Below, in pieces: positions 16,999-24,840 of a stretch of DNA of 64,000 bases; position 1 is the first letter of the stretch; each line of letters opens with the position of its first letter. The DNA is from Acidimicrobiales bacterium (lineage in GTDB: Bacteria > Actinomycetota > Acidimicrobiia > Acidimicrobiales > Aldehydirespiratoraceae): assembly GCA_029247365.1 (NCBI GenBank), contig JAQWLJ010000011.1, forward strand, positions 1-64,000. Reading direction: 5' to 3'. The position numbers and the translations under genes are program-made. The notes under the pieces were generated by a model. That model made no database searches. It had not been told where the DNA came from and was given only the letters and a program-made list of their open reading frames with translations.

Positions 16999-18029
16999 GA
17001 CACCAGCAACTCGCAGCCGGTGCCGTCGAGGAAGGTAGCAACCCGCCTGCGGTCGGTGTCGGTCAGTGCGGCGTACTCGGCTCGGATCCAGTCGAGGCAC
17101 TTGCCCTGGTACGAGAAAGGAGCCTGCCGGAACGCAGCGCCCTCCATCTCACAAAAGACCTCATCGGCCCCCGCCGCGATCGCCTCGTGGTTGGCGATCA
17201 TGAACGGCGCGTAGGTACGACCGGCCTCCTCAAAGAGGGTTCTCGTGGTCGCCACAACGTCCTCGATGTCGAGCCAACCTCCCTCCTCGTCCTCAACCGC
17301 CCACCACGACAAATCATCGAGCCACTGGACCCACATGATCGCCCGTGGCGCTCGGTCAACGGCTACGGCGGTGGGCGTGGGGTCCCACCACACCAGCGGA
17401 GTCAGCTGGCCAAACATCGCAAAGTCGGCGCGGCCGGGACGATCGCCGAACAAGAAGGTCTGGTCGGCGAGATGAGCCTGAAGCGCATCGAGGGTGCGCT
17501 CATACGAGCGCTCGATGGCGTTCGCGTTTGCGTCCGTCGAGCCGACCAGGGCGCGACGGGCGACCTGGCGTTGGATGATGAAGTCGTGGGCCGCGGCTGC
17601 CCGGTCATCTGGTAGCCGGAGTGATGCGTCGAGCGGGAGGAGCCGACCCGACTTCTCGGTGTCTTCCTCGTTCGCCCAGCGGTAGTGGTACATCGCCTTC
17701 GATACCCATTCGTCGGCGAAGTCCTCGAGCACAAAGTCGAGCAACGCCGTAGCCGGGTCGACGGGGACAATGCTGCGGCCGGCGTACTCCGCTTCGAGCT
17801 TGGTGATCTGCGGCGATGAGTCGACCATGACGTCTCGGTAGCTACCGTCGTCATTGCACCAGCCGATCACCGGGATAACAGGCACTGCGCCGTCCGGCAT
17901 GTCATCGCCCTTCATGCCCCGCACCACCCACTGATGCGGTATGTGGCGGTACCGGAGAACAGCGCGCATCTTGCGGCTGTAGGGCGAGCTGTGTGCTCCC
18001 CGGATCACGAGTTCCGGTTGCGTCGACAT
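16995..18029 (-). CDS. Large glutathione-S-transferase-like protein B
   Basis: 344 residues, first gene of the GST-like operon and paralogue of protein A. The G-site-like N-terminus is SSPYSRKMRAVLRYRHIPHQ (14-33); the helical domain carries GDRPGRADFAMFGQLTPL. The ATG at 18029 is preferred to an in-frame ATG 12 bases further upstream because AATGAT lies seven bases before it. A decayed GST gene on the opposite strand lies 45 bp upstream, so this locus has seen duplication and loss. Confidence 0.78.
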   Translation of the reverse strand: MSTQPELVIRGAHSSPYSRKMRAVLRYRHIPHQWVVRGMKGDDMPDGAVPVIPVIGWCNDDGSYRDVMVDSSPQITKLEAEYAGRSIVPVDPATALLDFVLEDFADEWVSKAMYHYRWANEEDTEKSGRLLPLDASLRLPDDRAAAAHDFIIQRQVARRALVGSTDANANAIERSYERTLDALQAHLADQTFLFGDRPGRADFAMFGQLTPLVWWDPTPTAVAVDRAPRAIMWVQWLDDLSWWAVEDEEGGWLDIEDVVATTRTLFEEAGRTYAPFMIANHEAIAAGADEVFCEMEGAAFRQAPFSYQGKCLDWIRAEYAALTDTDRRRVATFLDGTGCELLVS

Positions 18030-18074
18030 AGTGCCTATCATTCTGGCACATCATCGTTCGCGTCGCGTCGGGGC

Positions 18075-18338
18075 ATATGCACCGTGCACGGGTTGACCCG
18101 CTCCGACCTCACCCGGAAGGTAGCGAGCTACCTCGACGAGACTGGCCGACCCTGACGGCTCGAGCCGTGCCCGCCAAATCCCCACGCCGAAGCGGGCTGG
18201 ACCGCTGGCATCCCCGTCGTCACCGACCCGGACGGGCCCCTGCTGTGGGACTCGACCACGATCATCGAGCATCTCGATGCCGCACCACCCGATCAGAAGG
18301 TCATGCCCACTCGACAGCTGAGCACTTCCTATCTGCCA
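18075..18338 (+). pseudogene. Remnant of a glutathione S-transferase gene with a nonsense codon
   Basis: One frame reads a recognisable GST N-terminal domain: TVHGLTRSDLTRKVASYLDE, then TGRP, TGA at 18153-18155, then RLEPCPPNPHAEAGWTAGIP and VVTDPDGPLLWDSTTIIEHL. Related GSTs commonly have tryptophan after GRP, so TGG to TGA is the simplest explanation. The helical C-terminal domain is absent; homology ends near 18310, and the frame then runs into the 3' end of the oppositely oriented MFS gene. No intact start codon is evident. It lies beside three intact GST-like genes. Confidence 0.7.
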
Positions 18339-19490
18339 TCACGACTCGCCCGGTTCCGCCATGACGAACACGGCCAGAACCAGAGCGGCAAGGCCGCAGG
18401 CAGCCGCTGTGAACATCGTTGCCGAGAACCCAACCCGGACGTAGAGGAGGGTCGCGAGCGGCGTGATCAGCGCGCGGACCAACGTGGTCACCATCACGGC
18501 GCGACCCACCATCTGCGCTCGAGCACCCGGGTCGAGCTCCGACAGCAACGGGATCGCCGAGACGATGCCGTATTCGAACCCGAGAAACGCAATTACGAGC
18601 ACGGCCAAGCCGATGCCGAGCGGAGGCGCGTCGACCATGCCGAGCAGCACAATCATTGCGGTCATCAGCAGTGTTCCACCGATGATCGATCGCCGCTTGC
18701 CGACGCGATCGGTGAGTCGGCTCGATCCCACGGTGGCGACGACCTCCACCGCACCAACCGCAAGCACAGCCAGGCCGACCTCGGTGGTGTCGAGATCGTA
18801 GCTGTCCTCGAGCCATAGGCCGTGGGTGAGAAAGAGAAACTGGGCGGCAGCGGTGAGTGCCCCGTTCGTCGCCAACGCAGCGACGGCCGAACGGGTCATA
18901 CGCGGCTTGCGGGTCTGCACGGCAACCGGACGTTCCTCCCCCGACTCACGGCGAAGGATGCTCAGACCAACGACGAGCAATAACGCACCCAGTACGGCCT
19001 GGGGTGCCCACCACGCAACGCCATCGATGAGCAGGCCGACCAGCGGGAGACCAACCAACGCTGCACCGCCCCAGGTCAGCTCGACGAGCCCGGTGGCCCG
19101 GCCTCGTCGTTCGTAGGCGACAACCGCGCCGACCCACGAGTTAAGCGACACTTGGTTGGCAGTGCGGCCGAAGCCGACGATCACGAACCCAACGATGAAC
19201 CCAGGCGCGCCGAGCGTTGCGATCAGCAGACCCCCACCGGCGACGAGCCCGCAGACGCCCATGACCCTGATCGCACCCCAACGATCGCTGAACCGACCCA
19301 TGAGCGGTGCACTCAGCGCGGTGAGCTCACGGGCACTGAGGACCGCGCTCGTCGCGCCGACGCTCATTCCTGTGCCGCGGGCGAACGCCGGAAGGAAGGT
19401 GTAGGCCATCCGCATTGCGACGTTGATTGCGAATCGAGCCACGATGAGCGCAGGAAGCGCCCGCCGCACCTCGGGACTGAAGTTGCTCAT
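18339..19490 (-). CDS. MFS transporter
   Basis: 383 residues with about 12 membrane helices. The MFS signature loop appears as GRFSDRWGAIRVMGVCG after helix 2 and SRLTDRVGKRRSIIGG between helices 8 and 9. The substrate is unknown. It is divergent from the sterol-desaturase-like gene, and the shared 144-bp region contains the perfect palindrome at 19609-19624, so the two may be co-regulated. Confidence 0.85.
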   Translation of the reverse strand: MSNFSPEVRRALPALIVARFAINVAMRMAYTFLPAFARGTGMSVGATSAVLSARELTALSAPLMGRFSDRWGAIRVMGVCGLVAGGGLLIATLGAPGFIVGFVIVGFGRTANQVSLNSWVGAVVAYERRGRATGLVELTWGGAALVGLPLVGLLIDGVAWWAPQAVLGALLLVVGLSILRRESGEERPVAVQTRKPRMTRSAVAALATNGALTAAAQFLFLTHGLWLEDSYDLDTTEVGLAVLAVGAVEVVATVGSSRLTDRVGKRRSIIGGTLLMTAMIVLLGMVDAPPLGIGLAVLVIAFLGFEYGIVSAIPLLSELDPGARAQMVGRAVMVTTLVRALITPLATLLYVRVGFSATMFTAAACGLAALVLAVFVMAEPGES

Positions 19491-19598
19491 CGGCAGCCAG
19501 TCATCGGGTCAGCAACAACCGATGGCAAAAGTCTCGTCGGGCACAGCGTCGAGAACGGATCCCGTGATCTCCATGTGTCCCTCCTGGAAATGTGCCGG

Positions 19599-19627
19599 TT
19601 GCCTTTTCCTGAACGATCGTTCAGTAT
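19599..19627 (+). promoter_or_regulatory. Promoter of the sterol-desaturase-like gene
   Basis: A -35-like TTGCCT (19599-19604) and a -10-like CAGTAT (19622-19627) are separated by 17 bp. The -10 lies seven bases before the ATG at 19635, the leaderless pattern seen across this window. Confidence 0.5.
19609..19624. promoter_or_regulatory. Perfect 16-bp palindrome, probable TetR-type operator
   Basis: CTGAACGATCGTTCAG is its own reverse complement. It fills the spacer and touches the -10 of the predicted promoter, so a bound dimer would exclude RNA polymerase. The GAACG-NN-CGTTC form is typical of TetR/AcrR operators. No tetR gene is adjacent. Confidence 0.65.
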
Positions 19628-19634
19628 GCGGCCA

Positions 19635-20639
19635 ATGAAGCGATCCCGCACCAGAATGCAGCGAGCAAAAGGCTACGACCCGGAGCCGTTCGACCTGCCA
19701 CCCATCTTCCAATCGCCCGCTCGCTCCGGCGCAATGCTTCCGTGGTTCATCACGAAGTTCATGTGGCCCCAGTCGCTGCTATGGATCGGCCTTGGCGCCC
19801 TGACGTACCACGTCCTTACCCCCAGCCTCGATCGGTTTTCAAGCCTGAGCGTCGACGACATCGCGATCCTGTGGGCCCGCAACGTCGTCGTGATGCTCGT
19901 CGTCATTGGCGGGCAGCACTACTGGCTCCATATCCGCCGGGCCCAGGGCATGGAGTTCAAGTACGAGGGCCGCTGGCTCGCCCAGAATCGCAAGAGCTTC
20001 ACGTTCAACGACCAGACCCGCGACAACATGTTCTGGACCCTCGTAAGCGGCGGCAGCATCGCTGCGCTCTACGAGGCGATCCTGTTCCGGTTGTACGCCG
20101 CCGAGGCGATCCCCCAACTCGACGCACTCTGGGCGATCGCATTGATGACGATCGCCGTGTTCTTCATCGAAGGTGTGCACTTCTACCTGAACCATCGTCT
20201 CCTGCATGTCGACCCGCTCTACCAGTGGTTCCACGCCCTGCACCACCGAAACGTCAATACGGGGCCGTGGACGGGCATCTCGATGCACCCCGGTGAACAC
20301 CTCCTCTACCTATCGCTGCCTTTTGTCTTTCTTGTCATCCCCGGCTCGCCGTTCCTCGTCACGTTCAGCCTCATCTACCTGTTGATCTCGCCATCACCGT
20401 CGCACTCCGGCTTCCATCGGTTCAAGCTTGGGACGACCCGCGACGTCCACGGCGGTGACATCTTCCACAACCTCCACCACCGGTACTTCGAGGTGAACTA
20501 CGGGACGCTCCTCGTCCCGATGGACGCGTGGTTCGGAACCTTCCACGACGGAAGCCTCGAGGCCCACGAGCTCATGAAGAAGCGGCGACGCAACACGCCA
20601 GAAGCTGGCGACACGAGTGAGGTGATCAACGATGGCTGA
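19635..20639 (+). CDS. Sterol desaturase / fatty acid hydroxylase family membrane protein
   Basis: 334 residues with several membrane helices and the di-iron histidine clusters HRLLH (187-191), HALHH (200-204) and HNLHH (278-282). The family uses O2 to hydroxylate or desaturate lipids. The ATG at 19635 fits a -10 box seven bases upstream; an ATG at 19626 lies inside that box and is unlikely. A paralogue is at 34239-35216. Its last 8 bases overlap the aldolase gene, so the two are co-expressed. Confidence 0.85.
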   Translation: MKRSRTRMQRAKGYDPEPFDLPPIFQSPARSGAMLPWFITKFMWPQSLLWIGLGALTYHVLTPSLDRFSSLSVDDIAILWARNVVVMLVVIGGQHYWLHIRRAQGMEFKYEGRWLAQNRKSFTFNDQTRDNMFWTLVSGGSIAALYEAILFRLYAAEAIPQLDALWAIALMTIAVFFIEGVHFYLNHRLLHVDPLYQWFHALHHRNVNTGPWTGISMHPGEHLLYLSLPFVFLVIPGSPFLVTFSLIYLLISPSPSHSGFHRFKLGTTRDVHGGDIFHNLHHRYFEVNYGTLLVPMDAWFGTFHDGSLEAHELMKKRRRNTPEAGDTSEVINDG

Positions 20640-21378
20640 TGGCAATCGTCCAACCGAAGAGGCACAGGTCCGGGTCGAGCTCGCGGCTGCATTCCGCCTC
20701 GCCGTACACGAGGGCTGGCACGAAAGCGTTGCCAACCACTTCAGCGCCGCAGTGTCCGACGACGGCACACAATTCCTCATAAATCCGCGCTGGAAACACT
20801 TCGGCACGATCAAAGCATCCGAACTCCTGTTGCTCGACGCCAACGACGATTCGGTGATGGCCGGACCCGACGCGCCAGACCCGTCGGCCTGGGCCATCCA
20901 CGGCCAGATCCACATGGCATCGCCTCGGGCGCGGGTCCTCATCCACCTCCATCCGCCCTACGCCACCGCGATCGCGTCGCTCGCTGATCCGACCATCCTC
21001 CCGATCGATCAGAACACTGCTCGCTACTTCGGTGAGGTCGCCTACGACCTCGAGTTCGGCGGCATCGCTGACGACGGGGAAGAGGGCCACCGCCTTGCGG
21101 AGGTGCTTCAGGACAAGAGTGTGCTGATGATGGGTAACCATGGGGTCACCACGGTCGGCCAGACCGTGGCGGAGGCGTTCGAGTCGATGTACTACCTCGA
21201 GAAAGCGTGTCAGAACCTCGTGCTTGCGTACTCGACTGGGCAGCCGTTGAGCGTGCTTGACGACGACATGGCCGCGAAGGTCGCCAAGGGCTGGAAGCAG
21301 TTCGGCGGCCTCGGCGACGCCCACTTCGAGCAGCGGGTGGCACAGCTCGACCAGACCGACCCCGACTACCGGGACTGA
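20632..21378 (+). CDS. Class II aldolase/adducin family protein
   Basis: 248 residues, a zinc-dependent aldolase or epimerase of the fuculose-phosphate aldolase type. The metal-binding histidines are H105 and H107 in LIHLHPPYATAIA and the later MMGNHGVTTVG histidine. The start overlaps the desaturase by 8 bases. The aldol substrate cannot be deduced; coupling to a lipid hydroxylase is unusual. Confidence 0.85.
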   Translation: MADGNRPTEEAQVRVELAAAFRLAVHEGWHESVANHFSAAVSDDGTQFLINPRWKHFGTIKASELLLLDANDDSVMAGPDAPDPSAWAIHGQIHMASPRARVLIHLHPPYATAIASLADPTILPIDQNTARYFGEVAYDLEFGGIADDGEEGHRLAEVLQDKSVLMMGNHGVTTVGQTVAEAFESMYYLEKACQNLVLAYSTGQPLSVLDDDMAAKVAKGWKQFGGLGDAHFEQRVAQLDQTDPDYRD

Positions 21379-21471
21379 TCGGTAGACAACGATGTGGACC
21401 CAGGGGGGAAACCCGTGGCCATCCAAGGCGTCTCATTCGGGCCCGCGCCAAACCGGCTTGACTGCACCTAA

Positions 21472-21792
21472 GTGACCGCACACAAAACGCTTCACGCCCG
21501 GGCGGCAGAGATCGAGCAGCGCCTTGCGGAAATCGAACGCGAGTCGAAGAAGGCCACCAGTGGGATCGGGTTCGGGAAACGAATTGGCGAAGGGACGAAC
21601 ATCGCAGTCGAGCGACTCAAGGACGTGTCGATGCACCAGGGTCTGCAGACCGAACTGGCCAACATCAAACGGGCGCTCGAGAAGCTCAACGAAGGCGGGC
21701 CGATGCGGTGCGACGGCTGCAGTGGGCCCATTCCTGCCGCCCGACTCGACGCACTGCCGTGGGCGGTTCGATGCGTCGCCTGTGCCGTCTGA
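21472..21792 (+). CDS. DksA/TraR-type C4 zinc-finger protein
   Basis: 106 residues: an N-terminal coiled-coil-like region (5-75, rich in E/R/K) and a C-terminal zinc finger with C80-x2-C83 and C101-x2-C104 in the spacing of the DksA/TraR family. Such proteins bind the RNA polymerase secondary channel, but small actinobacterial members are poorly studied and this role is inferred. The start is a GTG. The following EamA gene begins 15 bp downstream. Confidence 0.75.
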   Translation: MTAHKTLHARAAEIEQRLAEIERESKKATSGIGFGKRIGEGTNIAVERLKDVSMHQGLQTELANIKRALEKLNEGGPMRCDGCSGPIPAARLDALPWAVRCVACAV

Positions 21793-21807
21793 CGATCGAA
21801 TCATCCG

Positions 21808-22641
21808 ATGGCCATCCTTCTTGCAATCCTCTGCACACTCTCGATCGGTGCCGGCGAACACCTCGCTGCAGGCGCCACCAAGTCGACGCGGTCACACGAA
21901 ATTACGTCGGGCATGCTCGCGTCAGGGGCCTTGCTCACCGGAGCACTGGCGCTCGCATGGCGGGGCGATCCGACCACACACGATCTCGTCTTCGGCGCAC
22001 TTGCCGGGGTCGCCAACGGCGTCGGCATCTTACTCCTCTACCTTGCGTACTCGCGGGGGAGCCTTCGCTCAGCGGCGCCAACGGCAGGTGTCGTCATGTC
22101 GGCGGTACCGGTGCTGTGGAATCTCACCGTCGGTTCAGTGCCCGGGCTCCTCGTCTGGGTGGGAATCGGGCTTGGGCTCACCGCAATTGGATTCACGTCG
22201 TACCAACCCGATGGCGGCGAAGACGATCAGTTCGCCGCCAACCTCGCGATTGTCGCCGGAGTCGTGTTCGGAATCCTGTTGATCCTGCTGGGTGAAATCG
22301 GCAGCGACGCCGGAGGATCGCCGCTGTTCGTTCAGCGCACGGTCGGCCTCGTGGTCGCCGTCTCCGTCACCCGCCTGACCGGGCCTCGGATCCTCCCTGC
22401 GACCTGGGCCGACCGGCGGGCCTCGTTTATCGTCGGCTTGTTTGCCACGGGGGCCGTGATCCTCTTTGTTCTCGCGATCCAGGCCGGCGGCAGCCTGGCC
22501 GTCGTCAGTGTCATGGGTTCGCAGTACCCGGCAGTCGCCGTTCTGCTCGGCGTGATGCTGCACCGTCAACCGCTGCGGTGGTGGCAGGGTGTCGGCCTTG
22601 CCATGGCGAGCCTGGCAGTCGCGCTGATCGCGATCGGCTGA
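21808..22641 (+). CDS. EamA/DMT-family transporter
   Basis: 277 residues with ten predicted membrane helices in two EamA-like halves; the end of the first half reads GIGLGLTAIGFTSYQ and the end of the second LGVMLHRQPLRWWQGVGLAM. This matches drug/metabolite exporters of unknown substrate. A similar transporter is at 42449-43273. It ends 14 bp before the selenoprotein gene, which has its own predicted promoter inside the end of this gene. Confidence 0.85.
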   Translation: MAILLAILCTLSIGAGEHLAAGATKSTRSHEITSGMLASGALLTGALALAWRGDPTTHDLVFGALAGVANGVGILLLYLAYSRGSLRSAAPTAGVVMSAVPVLWNLTVGSVPGLLVWVGIGLGLTAIGFTSYQPDGGEDDQFAANLAIVAGVVFGILLILLGEIGSDAGGSPLFVQRTVGLVVAVSVTRLTGPRILPATWADRRASFIVGLFATGAVILFVLAIQAGGSLAVVSVMGSQYPAVAVLLGVMLHRQPLRWWQGVGLAMASLAVALIAIG

Positions 22642-22643
22642 GG

Positions 22644-22649
22644 GATACT
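22644..22649 (+). promoter_or_regulatory. -10 box (GATACT) of the selenoprotein gene, leaderless type
   Basis: GATACT lies six bases before the ATG at 22656 and right after the EamA stop codon. It suggests separate transcription without a 5' leader. Confidence 0.4.
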
Positions 22650-22655
22650 GGTGCC

Positions 22656-23126
22656 ATGAACATCCAACCGAAACTGACCGGCTCACCGCTCGGCTACACG
22701 CTGCACCAAGTCGAGGGCCTTGGTGACGACTACCAGTCGTGGAGCAAGGCTCTGTGGTCTAACGACCGCGCGGTTCCGGCGACGTTCAAAGAGCTGATCT
22801 TCCTCCGCAGCTCCGTCGTAAACGCGTGCCCTACTTGACTCGAGAGTCATGTTGCCTCGGCGAGGCAACGAGGGGTCACCGACGAAAAAATCGATGCCGT
22901 CCACGTCCCTGACACGTGGGCCAACATCTTCGACGATGAGGAGCGGGTGGTGCTCGAGTTAGCGGACAAGATGTCAGGCGACGTGTCGTCGCTGCCGTCA
23001 CTACTCATCGAGGAGCTGCATTCCCATTTCAGCGAAGCTGAGTTAGCTGAGCTCATCCTCGTCGCTGGTCAAGCCAATCTGAACAACCGCGTTGGAAACG
23101 CAGCCAAACAGCTTCTTGGCAAGTAG
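22656..23126 (+). CDS. AhpD-like (carboxymuconolactone decarboxylase family) protein, probable selenoprotein
   Basis: One frame of 157 codons, interrupted only by TGA at 22836-22838, encodes a complete AhpD-like protein of 156 residues. It shows the AhpD proton-relay signature exactly: E46-x11-C58-x2-[TGA]61-x3-H65 (KELIFLRSSVVNACPT, then LESHVASARQRGV). The TGA replaces the second, reactive cysteine of the CxxC. A hairpin starts 13 bases after it. The 95 downstream codons are free of stops and keep family character, so decay is unlikely. AhpD-like CxxU selenoproteins are known from marine metagenomes. Two rare TTA codons (22959, 23043) hint at foreign origin. A thiol peroxidase/disulfide reductase role is inferred. 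Confidence 0.82.
22836..22838 (+). other. Selenocysteine (TGA) codon, residue 61
   Basis: An in-frame TGA at the position of the second cysteine of the AhpD CxxC motif, read C-P-T-Sec. The context is the only place in the window where a TGA replaces a known redox cysteine. Confidence 0.78.
22851..22869 (+). promoter_or_regulatory. Bacterial SECIS element
   Basis: GTTGCCTC (22851-22858) pairs perfectly with GAGGCAAC (22862-22869) around the loop GGC. The loop is 21-23 bases after the TGA, and its first base is G, both within the known requirements of SelB-binding bacterial SECIS hairpins. It lies inside the coding sequence, as bacterial SECIS elements do. Confidence 0.75.
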
Positions 23127-23133
23127 CCGAGCG

Positions 23134-24840
23134 TTACTTCACCTCGGACCATCGGTCGATCACACAAACATCGGCGACGAACCGCACCTCGCGCCGAGGT
23201 GACCAATAGTGCGCCGCTTCGTGTACCGCGGCCTCGACCATGACCGCAACCGCAGCAGCATGCTCTGCCGGCGTATGGACGAGTAATTCATCGTGCAGAC
23301 ACAGGACGACTTCGGCGCCAAGCGCGCGGCCCCGGCGACGCACGGTGATTGCCCAAATCTTGAAGTACTCGGCCGCAGCTCCTTGGATGAGCGCGTTGCG
23401 GGCGTAGCGGCCACGTGCGGCTGCAGCTGACACCGCCTGGTCGATGTCGCCCTCGGTGTCAGCGGTGGTGCCCATGCGTACCCGTCGACCGCCGACGGTG
23501 AAGATGTCCTCTGAGCGCTTACCCGACTCTGCTGCCCGCTCGAGGAGCCCCATCGCCGCGGGGTAGTTCTTCGTGAGCCCGGCGAGCGCGCCCGCCGATT
23601 CGCCGGTGGTGGCGCCGTACATTGCGCCAAGGATCGCCACCTTGGCGATGTCTCGCTCGACACCCAGGGTTCGGGCGACCGGTGCGTACAAATCGTCCTG
23701 CTGGGTCGCGCCGATGAAGCCCGCATCGCCCGATACGGCAGCGAGCACTCGCGGCTCGATCTGGCCGAGGTCGGCCCGAACCAGCTTGTAGCCCGGGGCT
23801 GCGGCAACGAGCGGGCGCATCGCAGCTGGGAGATTGTGCATACCGGCAGACGCGGTCATGCGGCCAGCCGCGCCGTCGGAACCGGACCAGTCACCACGCA
23901 AGCGACCACCGCGGACGTGCTCGTCGAGCCATTGCCACCCATAGGTGGTGGCAATACGTTCGGCCTTACGCCATGCCAGGAGCGCGTCGATCACCGGCTC
24001 GTCCTCACGCAGCGCTTCCATCCGCCACGCCCTCGTGTCGGGTAGGTCAATCCCCTGACGACGGAGCATCGCCTTGACCTCCGCCGGGTTTCGCAGGTTG
24101 ATCTCCCAGCGGGGTTCGAGCTGCTGGAAGACACGTTCGTCGCGTTCGGCCCGACGTTCGTCTTCCTCGGCCATGGTGCGAGGACGGGCACCCGTCGCCT
24201 TGGTGATCAGCCGGCGGGCTTCGACTTCGTCGATGGGGAGACCGTTCGTGGTCAACTCCGCGCACAGCAGCTCCGCTGCCGATTCCGACCGGGCCGTCGA
24301 TGCGGCCCGGTCCGGGTCGACTCGCCCGGCGAGGAGGTGCTCCTGGGCATGCATCGCATCGAGCGCGAGAGCGGCCCAGGTCGCGAGCCGATCAGGCGTC
24401 TCTCCGAAGCCGCCGTCGATCCACTCGGGGCGAAGATGACCGTCGGGCCGAATCGGCTGACCGCGGTCACCCTCAACGGCAGGCGCGTCGAGTAGTCCGA
24501 GCTGGCCCATCTTGGGCAGGGTGTCGAGATCGAGCTTCTGCAAGGAGGCCCACACGACCCCGAGCGGAGCGCGCCACGTGCCGTTGAGCAGGCGATGCAC
24601 GACCGTGACATCCCAACAGCGATCGATCGGAACGCCTGCCATCGCAATCGGGTCTGCAGCGGACCCTCTTCCCCACCACACCCAGCGGGGTCCCACATCA
24701 CCGTGGAGTTCGCGAAGAATCGTGGCCGGATCAGCCGCTGGGATGGCCCAGTGCTCGTCCGTGGTTGCGAGTCCGAGCCCAACGCCCGGGGCGAGGGCGA
24801 CAGCGACAGTGTCGTCGCGGGAGAAGACCGGGAGCGTCAA
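23134..24840 (-). CDS. Bifunctional 3'-5' exonuclease/DNA polymerase, family A
   Basis: 568 residues, an actinobacterial PolA relative without the 5'-3' exonuclease domain. Polymerase motif A is VRADLGQIEPRVLAAVSGD, motif B lies in RDIAKVAILGAMYG, and motif C is LCLHDELLVHTP (HDE). The N-terminal third corresponds to the 3'-5' exonuclease domain, but its catalytic acids are not obvious. In motif A the usual Ser after Asp-Tyr is replaced (DLGQIE). It starts at a TTG that overlaps the upstream stop (TTGA), coupling it to the aminotransferase. Confidence 0.85.
   Translation of the reverse strand: MTLPVFSRDDTVAVALAPGVGLGLATTDEHWAIPAADPATILRELHGDVGPRWVWWGRGSAADPIAMAGVPIDRCWDVTVVHRLLNGTWRAPLGVVWASLQKLDLDTLPKMGQLGLLDAPAVEGDRGQPIRPDGHLRPEWIDGGFGETPDRLATWAALALDAMHAQEHLLAGRVDPDRAASTARSESAAELLCAELTTNGLPIDEVEARRLITKATGARPRTMAEEDERRAERDERVFQQLEPRWEINLRNPAEVKAMLRRQGIDLPDTRAWRMEALREDEPVIDALLAWRKAERIATTYGWQWLDEHVRGGRLRGDWSGSDGAAGRMTASAGMHNLPAAMRPLVAAAPGYKLVRADLGQIEPRVLAAVSGDAGFIGATQQDDLYAPVARTLGVERDIAKVAILGAMYGATTGESAGALAGLTKNYPAAMGLLERAAESGKRSEDIFTVGGRRVRMGTTADTEGDIDQAVSAAAARGRYARNALIQGAAAEYFKIWAITVRRRGRALGAEVVLCLHDELLVHTPAEHAAAVAVMVEAAVHEAAHYWSPRREVRFVADVCVIDRWSEVK

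Noticed and set aside
18153-18155. The in-frame TGA of the GST remnant as a second selenocysteine codon
   Set aside because: The position is normally Trp in relatives, not a redox cysteine; only a zero-loop palindrome (CGGCTCGAGCCG) follows directly, and the C-terminal domain is missing. A nonsense mutation explains it better.
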